The notes under the pieces were generated by a model, which was not told the DNA's origin, ran no database searches, and worked only from the letters and a program-made list of their open reading frames with translations. A stretch of 64,000 nt of DNA from Candidatus Thorarchaeota archaeon (GTDB lineage: Archaea > Asgardarchaeota > Thorarchaeia > Thorarchaeales > Thorarchaeaceae): the NCBI GenBank assembly GCA_011365025.1, contig RDOF01000004.1:62001-126000 (forward strand), written 5' to 3'. Shown in pieces: positions 35,995 to 44,133 of this stretch (within the stretch, counting starts at the first letter, position 1; each line of letters opens with the position of its first letter). The translations under genes were made by a program, and so were the position numbers.

Positions 35995-36778
35995 GCCGCC
36001 AGTAGGTTTCTGGTCTTCTATCTGCAAGAACATCATTGCTTCTTGTTATCATCTTATTCTCTGATTCCTTGGGATCAATATCTGCAAACCCGAGGCCAGT
36101 TTCAGCTCCTTGCATCCGAAGAAGGACCTCTCCCGTAGGACTAGTTATTTGCGACATGCCTGAGAAAGTCACACCTCTTTCGTTTCCAGTACGATTTGCT
36201 GTTGCAGTGAACAGTCTGTTCTCTATTGACCGGGTAATCATGGCTTCCTGACAGTATGGTAGCACAAGATTTGCAGGGTGAAGAATCATATGGGCCTTCT
36301 TCAGGGCGATGATTCGTGCAACCTCCGGAAAGGCCCAATCAAAGCAAACCATTACTCCGTACCTAGTGCCATTATGCTCGAAGACTGGGGGTTCTGCCTC
36401 TCCTGCAAGGAACCATTTCCTTTCTTTGTCAAATAGGTGTAGCTTCCTGTAGGTGCCCCGGTGTTCGCCGTCCGAGAAGAATACAGCCGAGTTATACAAA
36501 ACGTCATCTCCACGTTCGCAAATACCGGCAACCACGACGCCTCCCTCTGATGTCCATTCCATGATCCTTTTAGAAAACGGACCTTCTGGCACAGATTCTG
36601 ATAGAGAAAGAGCCTCTTTCTTGCTCCGAAAGACATACCCCGAGTTGGCCAGCTCGGGCAATACGAGTACTTCTGCCTTGGCCTCCGAGGCTTGCTTCAA
36701 GATACTGGAAAGAATTGAGAGATTGTGTTTCATGTCACCAATCATCGGTTCTATTTGAGATACAGCGACTCGCACCAA
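35978..36778 (-). CDS. Carbon-nitrogen hydrolase (nitrilase superfamily)
   Basis: 266 residues. The catalytic triad is Glu42 (VLPELANSGY), Lys112 (TYRKLHLFD) and Cys145 (GVMVCFDWAFPE). Members cleave non-peptide C-N bonds in amides, carbamoyl compounds or nitriles, for example omega-amidase and N-carbamoyl-putrescine amidase. In some organisms an omega-amidase works in methionine salvage, and methylthioadenosine phosphorylase is encoded about 270 bp away on the same strand, so that role is possible (inference). Cytoplasmic; start ATG 36778. Confidence 0.9.
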   Translation of the reverse strand: MVRVAVSQIEPMIGDMKHNLSILSSILKQASEAKAEVLVLPELANSGYVFRSKKEALSLSESVPEGPFSKRIMEWTSEGGVVVAGICERGDDVLYNSAVFFSDGEHRGTYRKLHLFDKERKWFLAGEAEPPVFEHNGTRYGVMVCFDWAFPEVARIIALKKAHMILHPANLVLPYCQEAMITRSIENRLFTATANRTGNERGVTFSGMSQITSPTGEVLLRMQGAETGLGFADIDPKESENKMITRSNDVLADRRPETYWRLTEDS

Positions 36779-36893
36779 CGGGGTTCACTGACAAATTCAG
36801 TCTCAGCCTCTGCTAATACTTCTTCGGTTTGGGGTTTGAGTCAAGAAAAGGCAAATATCGCTGTTCTTGCACTAATGCCGTTGGTGGCTCCCT

Positions 36894-36995
36894 ATGATAA
36901 ATGACGATGATGACCTTTGGGATGAGGATGCCGACTGGGAAGAGGAAGACTGGGGGGACGAATGGGATGACTTCGGAGACGATGACGACTGGTAA
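36894..36995 (+). CDS. 33-residue Asp/Trp microprotein (candidate)
   Basis: ATG 36894 opens a frame ending at TAA 36993-36995. Of 33 residues 15 are Asp, 5 Glu and 5 Trp, with no Lys, Arg or His. It begins MINDDDDLW and ends FGDDDDW. The frame fills most of the gap between the nitrilase and the phosphorylase, on the opposite strand to both. No strong binding site precedes it (GGTGGCT at about 36882). The composition is too biased to be random in this sequence, but it could also be the reverse of something else. A metal or basic-protein binding role is only a guess. Confidence 0.4.
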   Translation: MINDDDDLWDEDADWEEEDWGDEWDDFGDDDDW

Positions 36996-37048
36996 AGGCT
37001 TACTCGACCTATAGGGATAGATATCCATTCATCGCTCCACAAGCAGTA

Positions 37049-37909
37049 TCAGAAGAGACCGCCTTTCATCTTGCTCTGGCAGTTGCAACCTGCTTTCTTT
37101 GGAATACTGTCAATCATCTCAAAGGTGAGTTTTCTTACTCGGTCAACGTTGGAAGCCATGGTTTTAAGAACCATCTCGTGAGTGACAACCTCTTCTCCGT
37201 GCACGTCGTAGTCCGTTGGCATACTGACATTCACAAAGCAAATTCCTGCCTCAAGAGCGAGGGCTGCTTCGGGATAGGCAGTCATGCCTATTACTTCCCA
37301 GCCTTGATTATGATAAAACATGGACTCTGCTCGTGTAGAGAATCTCGGACCGTTAATACATACATATGTGCCTTTGTCATGGACCTTGTAACCTACTTTT
37401 CCCGCCGTTTCAATTGCCACCTTTCTGAGTTCTGGACAGAATGGCTCCGCAAAGGGAAGATGGGCTATTGGGCCACCGTCGAAGAAAGTGTCTGCTCTCT
37501 TCCCGAAAGTACGGTCAAAGATTGAATCAGCTATCACAAACTCGCCTAGCTTCACCTTCTCAGGTTGTAGGCTTCCACATGCTGCAGGACTGATAATCCG
37601 CTTCACGCCAAGCGCCTTCATTGCCCAGATGTTCGCACGGTAGTTAATTGCATGCGGCGGAATGGTGTGCCCTCTCCCATGCCTGGCCAGGAAGGCAAAT
37701 GAACGACCTTTTGCCTTTCCTACTATGATGTTATCAGATGCTGCCCCATATGGCGTAAAGACCTTGATTTCCAATGGGTTCTCGATTACCGTCGGATCGT
37801 AATTTCCACTGCCGCCAAACATCCCGATTTCGATTGGCAGCAACTTCTCTACTTCTTCCGTCTGTTTCCGATCTAGCGGAACGAATTCCAGTTTCGCCTC
37901 AAATGCCAT
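37049..37909 (-). CDS. mtnP: S-methyl-5'-thioadenosine phosphorylase
   Basis: 286 residues. Family motifs are IGMFGGSGNYDP (phosphate site), RHGRGHTIPPHAINYRANIWAM in outline, SPAACGSLQ, NGPRFSTRAE and TAYPEAALALEAGICF. NVSMPTDYD matches the base-binding region. The C-terminus carries a Cys-x-Cys pair (GCNCQ), as in thermostable archaeal MTAP enzymes. It splits methylthioadenosine with phosphate into adenine and methylthioribose-1-phosphate, the first step of methionine and purine salvage. A TATA element at 37954-37968 drives it. The phosphoribosyltransferase upstream on the same strand may use the purine released. Confidence 0.95.
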   Translation of the reverse strand: MAFEAKLEFVPLDRKQTEEVEKLLPIEIGMFGGSGNYDPTVIENPLEIKVFTPYGAASDNIIVGKAKGRSFAFLARHGRGHTIPPHAINYRANIWAMKALGVKRIISPAACGSLQPEKVKLGEFVIADSIFDRTFGKRADTFFDGGPIAHLPFAEPFCPELRKVAIETAGKVGYKVHDKGTYVCINGPRFSTRAESMFYHNQGWEVIGMTAYPEAALALEAGICFVNVSMPTDYDVHGEEVVTHEMVLKTMASNVDRVRKLTFEMIDSIPKKAGCNCQSKMKGGLF

Positions 37910-37953
37910 ACTCTCTCAACTCAGAGTCTTCTGATGCTCTCCATGTTCTTCTC

Positions 37954-37968
37954 CCATTTATAAATACT
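37954..37968 (-). promoter_or_regulatory. TATA promoter of mtnP
   Basis: Read on the minus strand, AGTATTTATAAATGG lies about 50 bp before ATG 37909. It shows that mtnP is transcribed from its own promoter and not only from the phosphoribosyltransferase gene upstream. Confidence 0.55.
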
Positions 37969-37981
37969 GAACTGCCAAGAG

Positions 37982-38650
37982 CTATTCCTTGAGCCTCCAT
38001 GCCTTGTCGAGAGGATACTCGATCTTCCCGAGAAAGCCCATGTGGGCCTTTATTTTGGAGAGCTGGTCATCCGAGAGAACCACGTTGTTGTACTCTCTGA
38101 GGTGCTTCTTAAGCTCCATAGTGCTCAGCTCATTCACCTTCTCTCCTTCAAAGATTTTCATAATCAGAGAGGTAATGTCTTCGTAGAAGTTCCACGGCCA
38201 GATTTCCCAAGCCCATGTAATCTCTACCCCATAGTAGTCTGGAACAAACTCCGACCCATCTATGTGCATTAGAGTAGCAGTCCTTACCTCTGCGGGATTT
38301 CCGGTGTCTTTAATGTGCTCCACAGCCGTTGTCAAGCTCTGTCCGGTGTCTGTAATGTCATCAACCACAAGAACTCGCTTTCCGGTCACATCACCAACTA
38401 GGGGACAGGAGAGCTTTGCAGTTCCATCCTTTGTAGCTGTTACCCCCCAATGATCCACCTTGACAGAGTATAAGTCCTTGACACCAAGCAGGTCGCACTG
38501 AATTCGTGCATGAACCCAGCCACCCCGTGCTATTCCGACAATTGCATCGGGCCGCCAGCCTGACTCCTTAATCTTCAAAGCAGTCTGGTAGGCGTAGTTG
38601 TAAATATCATCAAAATCCACCACGTAACAAAGAGGACCTTTGAGTTCCAT
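37982..38650 (-). CDS. Purine-type phosphoribosyltransferase
   Basis: 222 residues. The PRPP loop is VLVVDDITDTGQSL (about 114-127), with GIARGGWVHARI near residue 40 (pyrophosphate loop). The family transfers ribose-5-phosphate from PRPP to a purine base such as hypoxanthine, xanthine or guanine; exact base preference is not readable. The last 80 residues (FEGEKVNELSTMELKKHLRE and beyond) form a helical extension beyond the core fold. With mtnP next to it, a purine salvage role is likely. The start ATG 38650 is 15 bp from the annotated-looking ATG of the divergent acetyltransferase. Confidence 0.9.
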   Translation of the reverse strand: MELKGPLCYVVDFDDIYNYAYQTALKIKESGWRPDAIVGIARGGWVHARIQCDLLGVKDLYSVKVDHWGVTATKDGTAKLSCPLVGDVTGKRVLVVDDITDTGQSLTTAVEHIKDTGNPAEVRTATLMHIDGSEFVPDYYGVEITWAWEIWPWNFYEDITSLIMKIFEGEKVNELSTMELKKHLREYNNVVLSDDQLSKIKAHMGFLGKIEYPLDKAWRLKE

Positions 38651-38665
38651 GAATAATCACCCAAC

Positions 38666-39346
38666 ATGACTTCGGCCAAACAGAACATCATAAAAGTATG
38701 CCCCTTCTCTAAAACATTTGGATGGGCTCAATATCGCAGCCCTGAAGCCAGAAACCTCTACGGAGTGAATAACGGATTGTACAACGGTAAGCTTGTCTGC
38801 CTGAGAGCACTGGAAAGCGCCGATTTCGAAGAAATCTACAGGTTTTGGAATACATGGGAGCTTAGACGCACTATTGGTGTTCCTCTTCCCAAATCTCGCT
38901 CCTCCCTTCTCGAGCGGTTTAACGAGTCTATGGTGTCAGACCCATGGGAAACCGGGTCCATGACTCTGGCCATTGTGGAACGAAGAACCGGCACATTTCT
39001 TGGACTTGCTGCGCTTTCAAACATGAAGTGTCCTCATTATCGTGCTAGACTCAGCATCTCGATTCTGGATCCTACATTCAGGTCCAGGGGTTTTGGAACT
39101 GATGCGACCAGAGTTCTGCTATGGGTTGGATTTCACTTGATGGCACTGAACAGCGTTACCTTGGACACATTTCCTGACAACATCGCTGCAATTCGCGCCT
39201 ATGAAAAGGCCGGCTTCAAAAAGGTGGGGCTCATAAGAAAAACGGAATTCATGGGCGGGAACTTCCATGATCTTCTTCTCATGGACATCTTGCGCGAGGA
39301 GTTCTTGCAGCAATATCCTCCTGGTTCTTATGTCTGTTCCGAGTAG
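38666..39346 (+). CDS. GNAT-family N-acetyltransferase (RimJ/RimL-like)
   Basis: 226 residues from ATG 38666, but the real start may be GTG 38765 or TTG 38777. An A/T element (CATCATAAAAGTATG, 38687-38701) that could be the promoter lies inside the 5' part, and the GNAT fold begins only at GKLVCLRALESADFEEIYRFW. The fold continues with MTLAIVERRTGTFLGLAAL, RLSISILDPTFRSRGFGTDAT (acetyl-CoA loop, R-x-x-G-x-G/A type) and LDTFPDNIAAIRAYEKAGFKKVG in outline. RimJ/RimL types acetylate N-termini of proteins or small molecules. The substrate is unknown. Confidence 0.85.
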   Translation: MTSAKQNIIKVCPFSKTFGWAQYRSPEARNLYGVNNGLYNGKLVCLRALESADFEEIYRFWNTWELRRTIGVPLPKSRSSLLERFNESMVSDPWETGSMTLAIVERRTGTFLGLAALSNMKCPHYRARLSISILDPTFRSRGFGTDATRVLLWVGFHLMALNSVTLDTFPDNIAAIRAYEKAGFKKVGLIRKTEFMGGNFHDLLLMDILREEFLQQYPPGSYVCSE

Positions 39347-39369
39347 CTGCAGAAGAGGGCGGATTACTC

Positions 39370-40209
39370 TCATTGTGGTTCAAGGCGAAGCGAGTCAAAG
39401 ACGCCTGCCGTGTAACTTACCCGAACCCTCAATTTTGAATGCTGTTCTACTTTTATGGGGTCCTCAAATGGAAGGAAGAGATCTCTCCATCCATCATCCA
39501 TGGTCAGTCTCGTCTGATTATCGAGCTGCGCCTGGAAACCTCCAACCAGGCCATGAACAAGCCCTTCTTCATCGATTCCAAACTCAATTGTTTCATCAAC
39601 ATCACAGCTCAGCCTTTCAGATGAAAAATCAAATTTCTTCAAACCTACAAAATTAGCCAGTTCTCTAGACTGTGATCTATCTATTGTCTGAGGTACTCTA
39701 GGAAGAATCATGTTCCCGCACTGAAACCTTTCCCAAAGAGCTGTGCTCTCGACTGGTACCAGGAATACTTCCGCGCTGTTAGGGAGAAGAACTCCTCCAG
39801 GTTTCAGTATTTTTGAGGTTGCATGCTTGCATGCCGGTACTTGTTGCTCCACCAGCATTATAGAAGAGAGCATTTCACATACAACAATATCTGCAGGTTC
39901 ATCAGGAATGAAGTCAGCAAAGTGAGAAACCACAAAAGAAATCTTACCCGCAAGACCGTTTATCCTTGCCGCATTTATTGCATATCTTATTGAATCTGGA
40001 TTGATGTCAACCCCAGTGACTCGTTTCGCTCCCGCATGAGCCGCCATAAGAGAAAGGATTCCAGTGCCAGTTCCAAGGTCTACCACGTAGCTCTGTCCAT
40101 TTACGGCATTTCGAATTGCTGCCCAAAACTTGAGAAGTCGCGCTCTGTGGCTGAGGAGACTTGCTGCATGCATAATGGAAAAAGGAGTCGCGTAATCTTT
40201 GTCGGCCAT
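39370..40209 (-). CDS. SAM-dependent methyltransferase resembling protein arginine methyltransferases
   Basis: 279 residues from ATG 40209, which is 25-28 bp after a TATA element (40232-40243) and so leaderless; ATG 40227 is in frame. Motif I is VVDLGTGTGILSLMAAHAGA, followed by VTGVDIN and the acidic VVCEMLSSIMLVE. The last resembles the double-E loop of PRMTs, in which two Glu bind the guanidino group. KPGGVLLPNSAEVFLVPVES follows. The C-terminal beta part is shorter than in PRMTs. It may methylate arginine in a protein, but an rRNA or small-molecule substrate is possible. Confidence 0.82.
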   Translation of the reverse strand: MADKDYATPFSIMHAASLLSHRARLLKFWAAIRNAVNGQSYVVDLGTGTGILSLMAAHAGAKRVTGVDINPDSIRYAINAARINGLAGKISFVVSHFADFIPDEPADIVVCEMLSSIMLVEQQVPACKHATSKILKPGGVLLPNSAEVFLVPVESTALWERFQCGNMILPRVPQTIDRSQSRELANFVGLKKFDFSSERLSCDVDETIEFGIDEEGLVHGLVGGFQAQLDNQTRLTMDDGWRDLFLPFEDPIKVEQHSKLRVRVSYTAGVFDSLRLEPQ

Positions 40210-40231
40210 TATAATTGTCATATCCAATGGT

Positions 40232-40243
40232 ACTTATAATTGG
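40232..40243 (-). promoter_or_regulatory. TATA element of the methyltransferase gene
   Basis: Minus-strand CCAATTATAAGT. The expected transcription start falls on or just before ATG 40209, so the gene should be leaderless. Confidence 0.55.
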
Positions 40244-40304
40244 AGTGCAGGAAGACATCTGCCCAGTAATGCTTGGATAGTCAAATTGCACTAATCTCAT
40301 TCAG

Positions 40305-41483
40305 ATGGAGTACTTTGAATTGACTGATGAACGACTTACGAAAGCAATAGATGCTCTTCACAAGGGAGACCCTCATACTTCGATAGAGCTTCTTGAGTCG
40401 CTCATTGAATCTGAAATTGATGAGGATGTTGATGCGCTTGTCTACCTTGGAATTGCCTATGTTCAAGCCGAAATGCCTGAGAAGGCAGTTGAGGTGCTTC
40501 AACAGGCAGAAGAAATGATCGAAGAGGACTCGATTGTTAGCATGTTTTTGGGCAGGGCTCTTCGCATTCTCGAAAGGTTTGAAGAAGCTGAAGACCACTT
40601 GCGTCGTTCCATACGCTTGGATTGCACTCAGTCTGACCCTTGGATTGATCTCGGATGGATTCTTTATGCGAGAACCAGGTATGGAGATGCAGCTTGGATT
40701 CTTGAGGATGCAGTGGAGTTGTTTCCTGACAATCTGGAGTTAAGGGGGCTTCTGGCTCTCAGTTACTACCGATTGGGAGATTTCACTTCAGGAGCTGAGC
40801 AATGGGCTGAAATGCATCGGATAGAGCCAGCATTCATGTCTGCCATTTCCAATTATGCCTATTTGATGCTCATCCAGAATCGGCCTTACGAGGCCGCTCC
40901 TTTTGTTGGTAGGGCGATTACCCTCGCTCCGGAAGATTATCGGTCTCTAATACTCCTCGGAGAGCTTCGCTTCCAATCCGGCGAACACGAGGGAGCAAGA
41001 GATTGCCTATGTAAGGTATTGGAGGAGGATCCTGAGAATGTTGAAGCGCTTTCAAGCTTAGGAGTTTTGGCACACCATATGCGCAATTATGAGGCCAGTC
41101 AGAAATACTTGGAGCAGGCTGAAAAGCTTGTTACTGACGAAACCAGCTCTTGGCACGGTCTTTGTTTCGCATATTCCAAGATTGGCAAGAATCACTTATT
41201 TCTCGATTGTTTGGTCCGTTGGGCCAAAGCTGATCCTGGGGCTGCAGCTCCTTGGGTGGAGTTGGCAGTCGAATACGACCGGAGGGGTCTACTTGAGCAT
41301 TCAAGGAATGCTTGGCGTGTTGTGTTTGAGCTCCGCCGATACGTCAAGGTGTCCTGCAGAGAATGTGCTAGTGAGATGAAGATGATCTATGATTCAATTG
41401 AAGGGTTTGACATCTACCAAGACCAAGTTTGCGAGAATTGTGGGTCTTTAATCAGAATGCCCGCAGGGCTTTCGTCGTCCTAG
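40305..41483 (+). CDS. TPR protein with C-terminal zinc-ribbon-like Cys pairs
   Basis: 392 residues. About eight tetratricopeptide repeats span residues 5-340, e.g. ALVYLGIAYVQAEMPEKAVEVLQQAEEM and FLGRALRILERFEEAEDHLRRSIRL (in outline). The C-terminus has CREC (about 347-350) and CENC (about 373-376), which together make a small zinc ribbon. There is no export signal. It is probably a scaffold in the cytoplasm that carries a nucleic-acid- or protein-binding ribbon. The Nudix gene follows after 19 bp, perhaps in the same transcript. Confidence 0.88.
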   Translation: MEYFELTDERLTKAIDALHKGDPHTSIELLESLIESEIDEDVDALVYLGIAYVQAEMPEKAVEVLQQAEEMIEEDSIVSMFLGRALRILERFEEAEDHLRRSIRLDCTQSDPWIDLGWILYARTRYGDAAWILEDAVELFPDNLELRGLLALSYYRLGDFTSGAEQWAEMHRIEPAFMSAISNYAYLMLIQNRPYEAAPFVGRAITLAPEDYRSLILLGELRFQSGEHEGARDCLCKVLEEDPENVEALSSLGVLAHHMRNYEASQKYLEQAEKLVTDETSSWHGLCFAYSKIGKNHLFLDCLVRWAKADPGAAAPWVELAVEYDRRGLLEHSRNAWRVVFELRRYVKVSCRECASEMKMIYDSIEGFDIYQDQVCENCGSLIRMPAGLSSS

Positions 41484-41502
41484 CCTCAGGCGGTGATATG
41501 AC

Positions 41503-41955
41503 TTGGAGCGACGATATCCTCCCTTTCCCATCCCCGGTGTAGGGGGAATTGTCGTAGGTCCACTTGGCGTTCTCATGACCACACGCGATAAGGATCCAGG
41601 TAAGGGTCTTTGGAGCATTCCTGGCGGAGCTGTTGAAGTCGGGGAATCCCAGCAAGAGGCATTGGTTCGGGAAGTGAAGGAAGAAACTGGTGTCAATATT
41701 GAGGTACTCAAGTTGCTTGATACCTATGATGTTATACTGAGAGATGCCAAAGATGTTGTGGAATATCATTTCCTACTAAATCACTACCTATGCCGTGCAC
41801 TCTCATTTGATTTACATCCAGAGAGTCCGAACGTACAGGTGGGATGGTTTGCTCTTGATGCAATTCCTGCTGAAGAAAGTCATCCTGCCATTGTTGCATT
41901 GCTTAAGAAGTTCTCATCAGAAATTGTTCAGATTCATAATGGGTTTTCACGCTAG
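41503..41955 (+). CDS. Nudix hydrolase
   Basis: 150 residues from TTG 41503, 5 nt after the GGTGAT-ATGAC stretch. The Nudix box G-x5-E-x7-REVKEET-G is present: GGAVEVGESQQEALVREVKEETGV in outline (residues about 45-68), giving the metal-binding Glu residues. It hydrolyses a nucleoside diphosphate linked to another group, such as ADP-ribose, oxidised dGTP or NADH. An out-of-frame ATG at 41498 closer to the binding site opens only 14 codons. The N-terminal PFPIPGVGGIVVG starts the fold. Confidence 0.92.
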   Translation: MERRYPPFPIPGVGGIVVGPLGVLMTTRDKDPGKGLWSIPGGAVEVGESQQEALVREVKEETGVNIEVLKLLDTYDVILRDAKDVVEYHFLLNHYLCRALSFDLHPESPNVQVGWFALDAIPAEESHPAIVALLKKFSSEIVQIHNGFSR

Positions 41956-41980
41956 AAATACGGACCCGATTGCCAAGAAG

Positions 41981-41990
41981 TATAAAAGCG
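41981..41990 (+). promoter_or_regulatory. TATA element for the membrane protein at 42035
   Basis: TATAAAAGCG lies about 45-55 bp before GTG 42035. Confidence 0.5.
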
Positions 41991-42034
41991 ATTATTAGCA
42001 ACGAGGTAGCACGGATAAACCCATCTACAAGGAT

Positions 42035-42508
42035 GTGTTCAGAACAATGTTCAGAACAATTATAGCATTGCTTATCGCCCTCGTAGTCGCGATTGTGATT
42101 GGCGCATTCCAGATTCTTGGCTTGGACCTTGCAACTATTCAAGCTGTTCTGGGCAGCGGTGACATCACTGGATGGCTACAGATACAGGGAGCGCTACTAT
42201 TTGCAGAACTACTCTTTCCCTACACTTTCGCTATGGGTGGCGCTTTTGCCCCACTTGTTGCCTTGGGAGTTGCCGGTTTCATTGCCGGCTTGGTGTCCAA
42301 GAGCGGTGTTCGGATGCTCTTCGTTTCGCTGATTTCCATTGGTCTATTCTTCGTTGGCTACATTGTTCTTACTATGGGTCTAAGTCCAACTGATCTATCA
42401 ATGTTGGTGAACATAGCAAGAAACATTGCCATCGACTTGGGCGTATCCTTTGCCCTTCTTTTTGTACCAGGAATCATCGGCGCATCACTTACCGCCGAGG
42501 AGTACTAG
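42035..42508 (+). CDS. Membrane protein, unknown function
   Basis: 157 residues from GTG 42035, or 153 from ATG 42047. A 12 bp tandem duplication (TGTTCAGAACAA) at 42034-42057 makes both starts encode MFRT. Four spans: TIIALLIALVVAIVIGAFQIL, FAMGGAFAPLVALGVAGFIAGLV, MLFVSLISIGLFFVGYIVL and LGVSFALLFVPGIIGASL. A short acidic C-terminus (TAEEY) follows. No motif points to function. It is monocistronic between a TATA promoter and a hairpin terminator. Confidence 0.78.
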   Translation: MFRTMFRTIIALLIALVVAIVIGAFQILGLDLATIQAVLGSGDITGWLQIQGALLFAELLFPYTFAMGGAFAPLVALGVAGFIAGLVSKSGVRMLFVSLISIGLFFVGYIVLTMGLSPTDLSMLVNIARNIAIDLGVSFALLFVPGIIGASLTAEEY

Positions 42509-42532
42509 GGTTCTGTAGAATCGATACAATAC

Positions 42533-42552
42533 AAGGGGGATTTCTCCCCCTT
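42533..42552. terminator. Hairpin between convergent genes
   Basis: AAGGGGGA and TCCCCCTT form an 8 bp stem around TTTC, with T-rich sequence after it (ATTTTTCTCTTC). It lies between the membrane protein stop (42508) and the DHH stop (42568) and may serve both. Confidence 0.65.
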
Positions 42553-42567
42553 ACTCCATTTTTCTCT

Positions 42568-44061
42568 TCATTTCAATACTTCAGCTAGTTGTGATGAAAC
42601 AAGTCTGAGGAACTCCTCCAAATAGTCGGTGTGAACAAAGGCGCCTGCTGCCATTGGATGACCTCCTGCTTCAACAACTTGTGATTCATATCTCTCATTC
42701 ATTTCTTGGCCCACCGCCACAAAGGCTTCCTTCAGATTCACACCCCGTTTCACAAGATCGCGCCTTGCTCTTCCTGAGATTTTTACCAGAGGTCCGTCAC
42801 CAGTAGTGTTTGTGCTCACGCCAATGATGGGCTTGTTGATGGGCACAATCCGAGAGCCCTGTGCCATGCCGATTACTATCCCTATGATAGTATCCGGGGT
42901 TTCTGGGTCCCTTACAACATACATTCCATCTTCTTCAAGGTACCCATCCGTTTCTAGGCGACGAAGTGCTCCAGCCAAATTCGCACGATGTTGCTGAAGA
43001 AGAGCCTTGCCAATCCGAAATGCTTGTTCATCCGACAGGCATATCTCTACTCCAATTTCGGGTCTTCTATTGCGACCACATGCATTTAGAAGCGTTGAAA
43101 ATTCCTTGGCTGTTCTCATCTCTGTCCTCTCGGGCCGTTTCAGGAGTGTTACGACATCGCCCACAATCCCAGTGGCAATCTTTGGGTTATCATAGGTTTC
43201 CAGGATATGGCTGAAAAGCGCCTGTATAATCGTCTGTTTCTCGTCAGGAACTAGATCTGTCCAAGTCCTCCACGAGTCGTTGTCATCCTTCAGCTCTATG
43301 CCCAGTTCATTTAGGAAGTCAAAACAATGTTCTCGATTCCCAGTAATGCCAGGGAGGTAGGGCTCTGTTGCATATTCGAGCAAATACGGAAGCGGCCGTG
43401 TGTTGATTCCGAAGAATGTTAGGTCCTTCTCCACAAGTATGTATCCCGCCTCCTTGCCAAGCTCCATAATATCTCTGTTAATTCCCTTGAATCCTTTTCC
43501 GTAATAGTCCTGAAGATCTCCAGTTGCTCCAACAATTGCTATTTCAGAGAGGTCAACGTTTGCTTCTGAAAGGGCATATGCTAGGAGAAAGGCCACTCCC
43601 GACCCAGAAAGGTCATAGCTTCCACTTAATCCGTGCTGACATGGGTTTATTTCAATGAGCCTATCATCATCCAAGATGCTTGAAAAATCGCTTCGTTCCT
43701 CGGAAGGCAGATGGTGGTCGAGAACAACTACATAGCCCACGCCCGCAAATGGAAGGACGTGCTCTAGAATCAAACTCATCTGCCCTGTTCCCAAATCACT
43801 AAAAATCACAAGATCGGGGTTGTTCTCCTGTATCAGATCGACGACTTCCAATATTGTTTCGGAGTTCAGTTGGTGAATGTTTCTCCAAGTCGTTTCTATT
43901 CCTTCCCGCTGCAGCATAGTGATGACTATTGAGAGCGCTGAAATACCATCTGCATCGATATGAGAGATTGCTAAAGCCTTCTTGGAATTCCTTACAGCCT
44001 TGGTTGCCTGATCCACCAGATAGTGCATGCTATCAGGCTGCGATGTAATCATATACTTCAT
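42568..44061 (-). CDS. RecJ-like DHH/DHHA1 phosphoesterase
   Basis: 497 residues. DHH-family motifs are AISHIDADGISALSI (about 30-44), DLVIFSDLGTG, VVLDHHLPSEE (the DHH motif, about 115-125) and AIVGATGDLQDYYGKG. The C-terminal DHHA1 domain shows GRARRDLVKRGVNLKEA and EAGGHPMAAGAF. Archaeal members include the GINS-associated nuclease GAN, a 5'-3' exonuclease linked to the replisome, and other RecJ-like or RNA 5' exonucleases. It has the metal-binding Asp/His set, so it should be active. ATG 44061 has GGGAGTC before it and a TATA element at 44091-44098. Confidence 0.9.
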   Translation of the reverse strand: MKYMITSQPDSMHYLVDQATKAVRNSKKALAISHIDADGISALSIVITMLQREGIETTWRNIHQLNSETILEVVDLIQENNPDLVIFSDLGTGQMSLILEHVLPFAGVGYVVVLDHHLPSEERSDFSSILDDDRLIEINPCQHGLSGSYDLSGSGVAFLLAYALSEANVDLSEIAIVGATGDLQDYYGKGFKGINRDIMELGKEAGYILVEKDLTFFGINTRPLPYLLEYATEPYLPGITGNREHCFDFLNELGIELKDDNDSWRTWTDLVPDEKQTIIQALFSHILETYDNPKIATGIVGDVVTLLKRPERTEMRTAKEFSTLLNACGRNRRPEIGVEICLSDEQAFRIGKALLQQHRANLAGALRRLETDGYLEEDGMYVVRDPETPDTIIGIVIGMAQGSRIVPINKPIIGVSTNTTGDGPLVKISGRARRDLVKRGVNLKEAFVAVGQEMNERYESQVVEAGGHPMAAGAFVHTDYLEEFLRLVSSQLAEVLK

Positions 44062-44090
44062 GACTCCCTCTAATCAGTAACATTGAGCCC

Positions 44091-44100
44091 AATATAAGTC
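44091..44100 (-). promoter_or_regulatory. TATA element of the DHH gene
   Basis: Minus-strand GACTTATATT, 30-37 bp before ATG 44061. Confidence 0.5.
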
Positions 44101-44133
44101 GGACTCTCTGTTTGATTGAGTAAGGACCACCGA

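Noticed and set aside
42034..42057. 12 bp tandem duplication considered as a mobile-element footprint
   Set aside because: No inverted repeats or transposase nearby; it only duplicates the start region of one gene.
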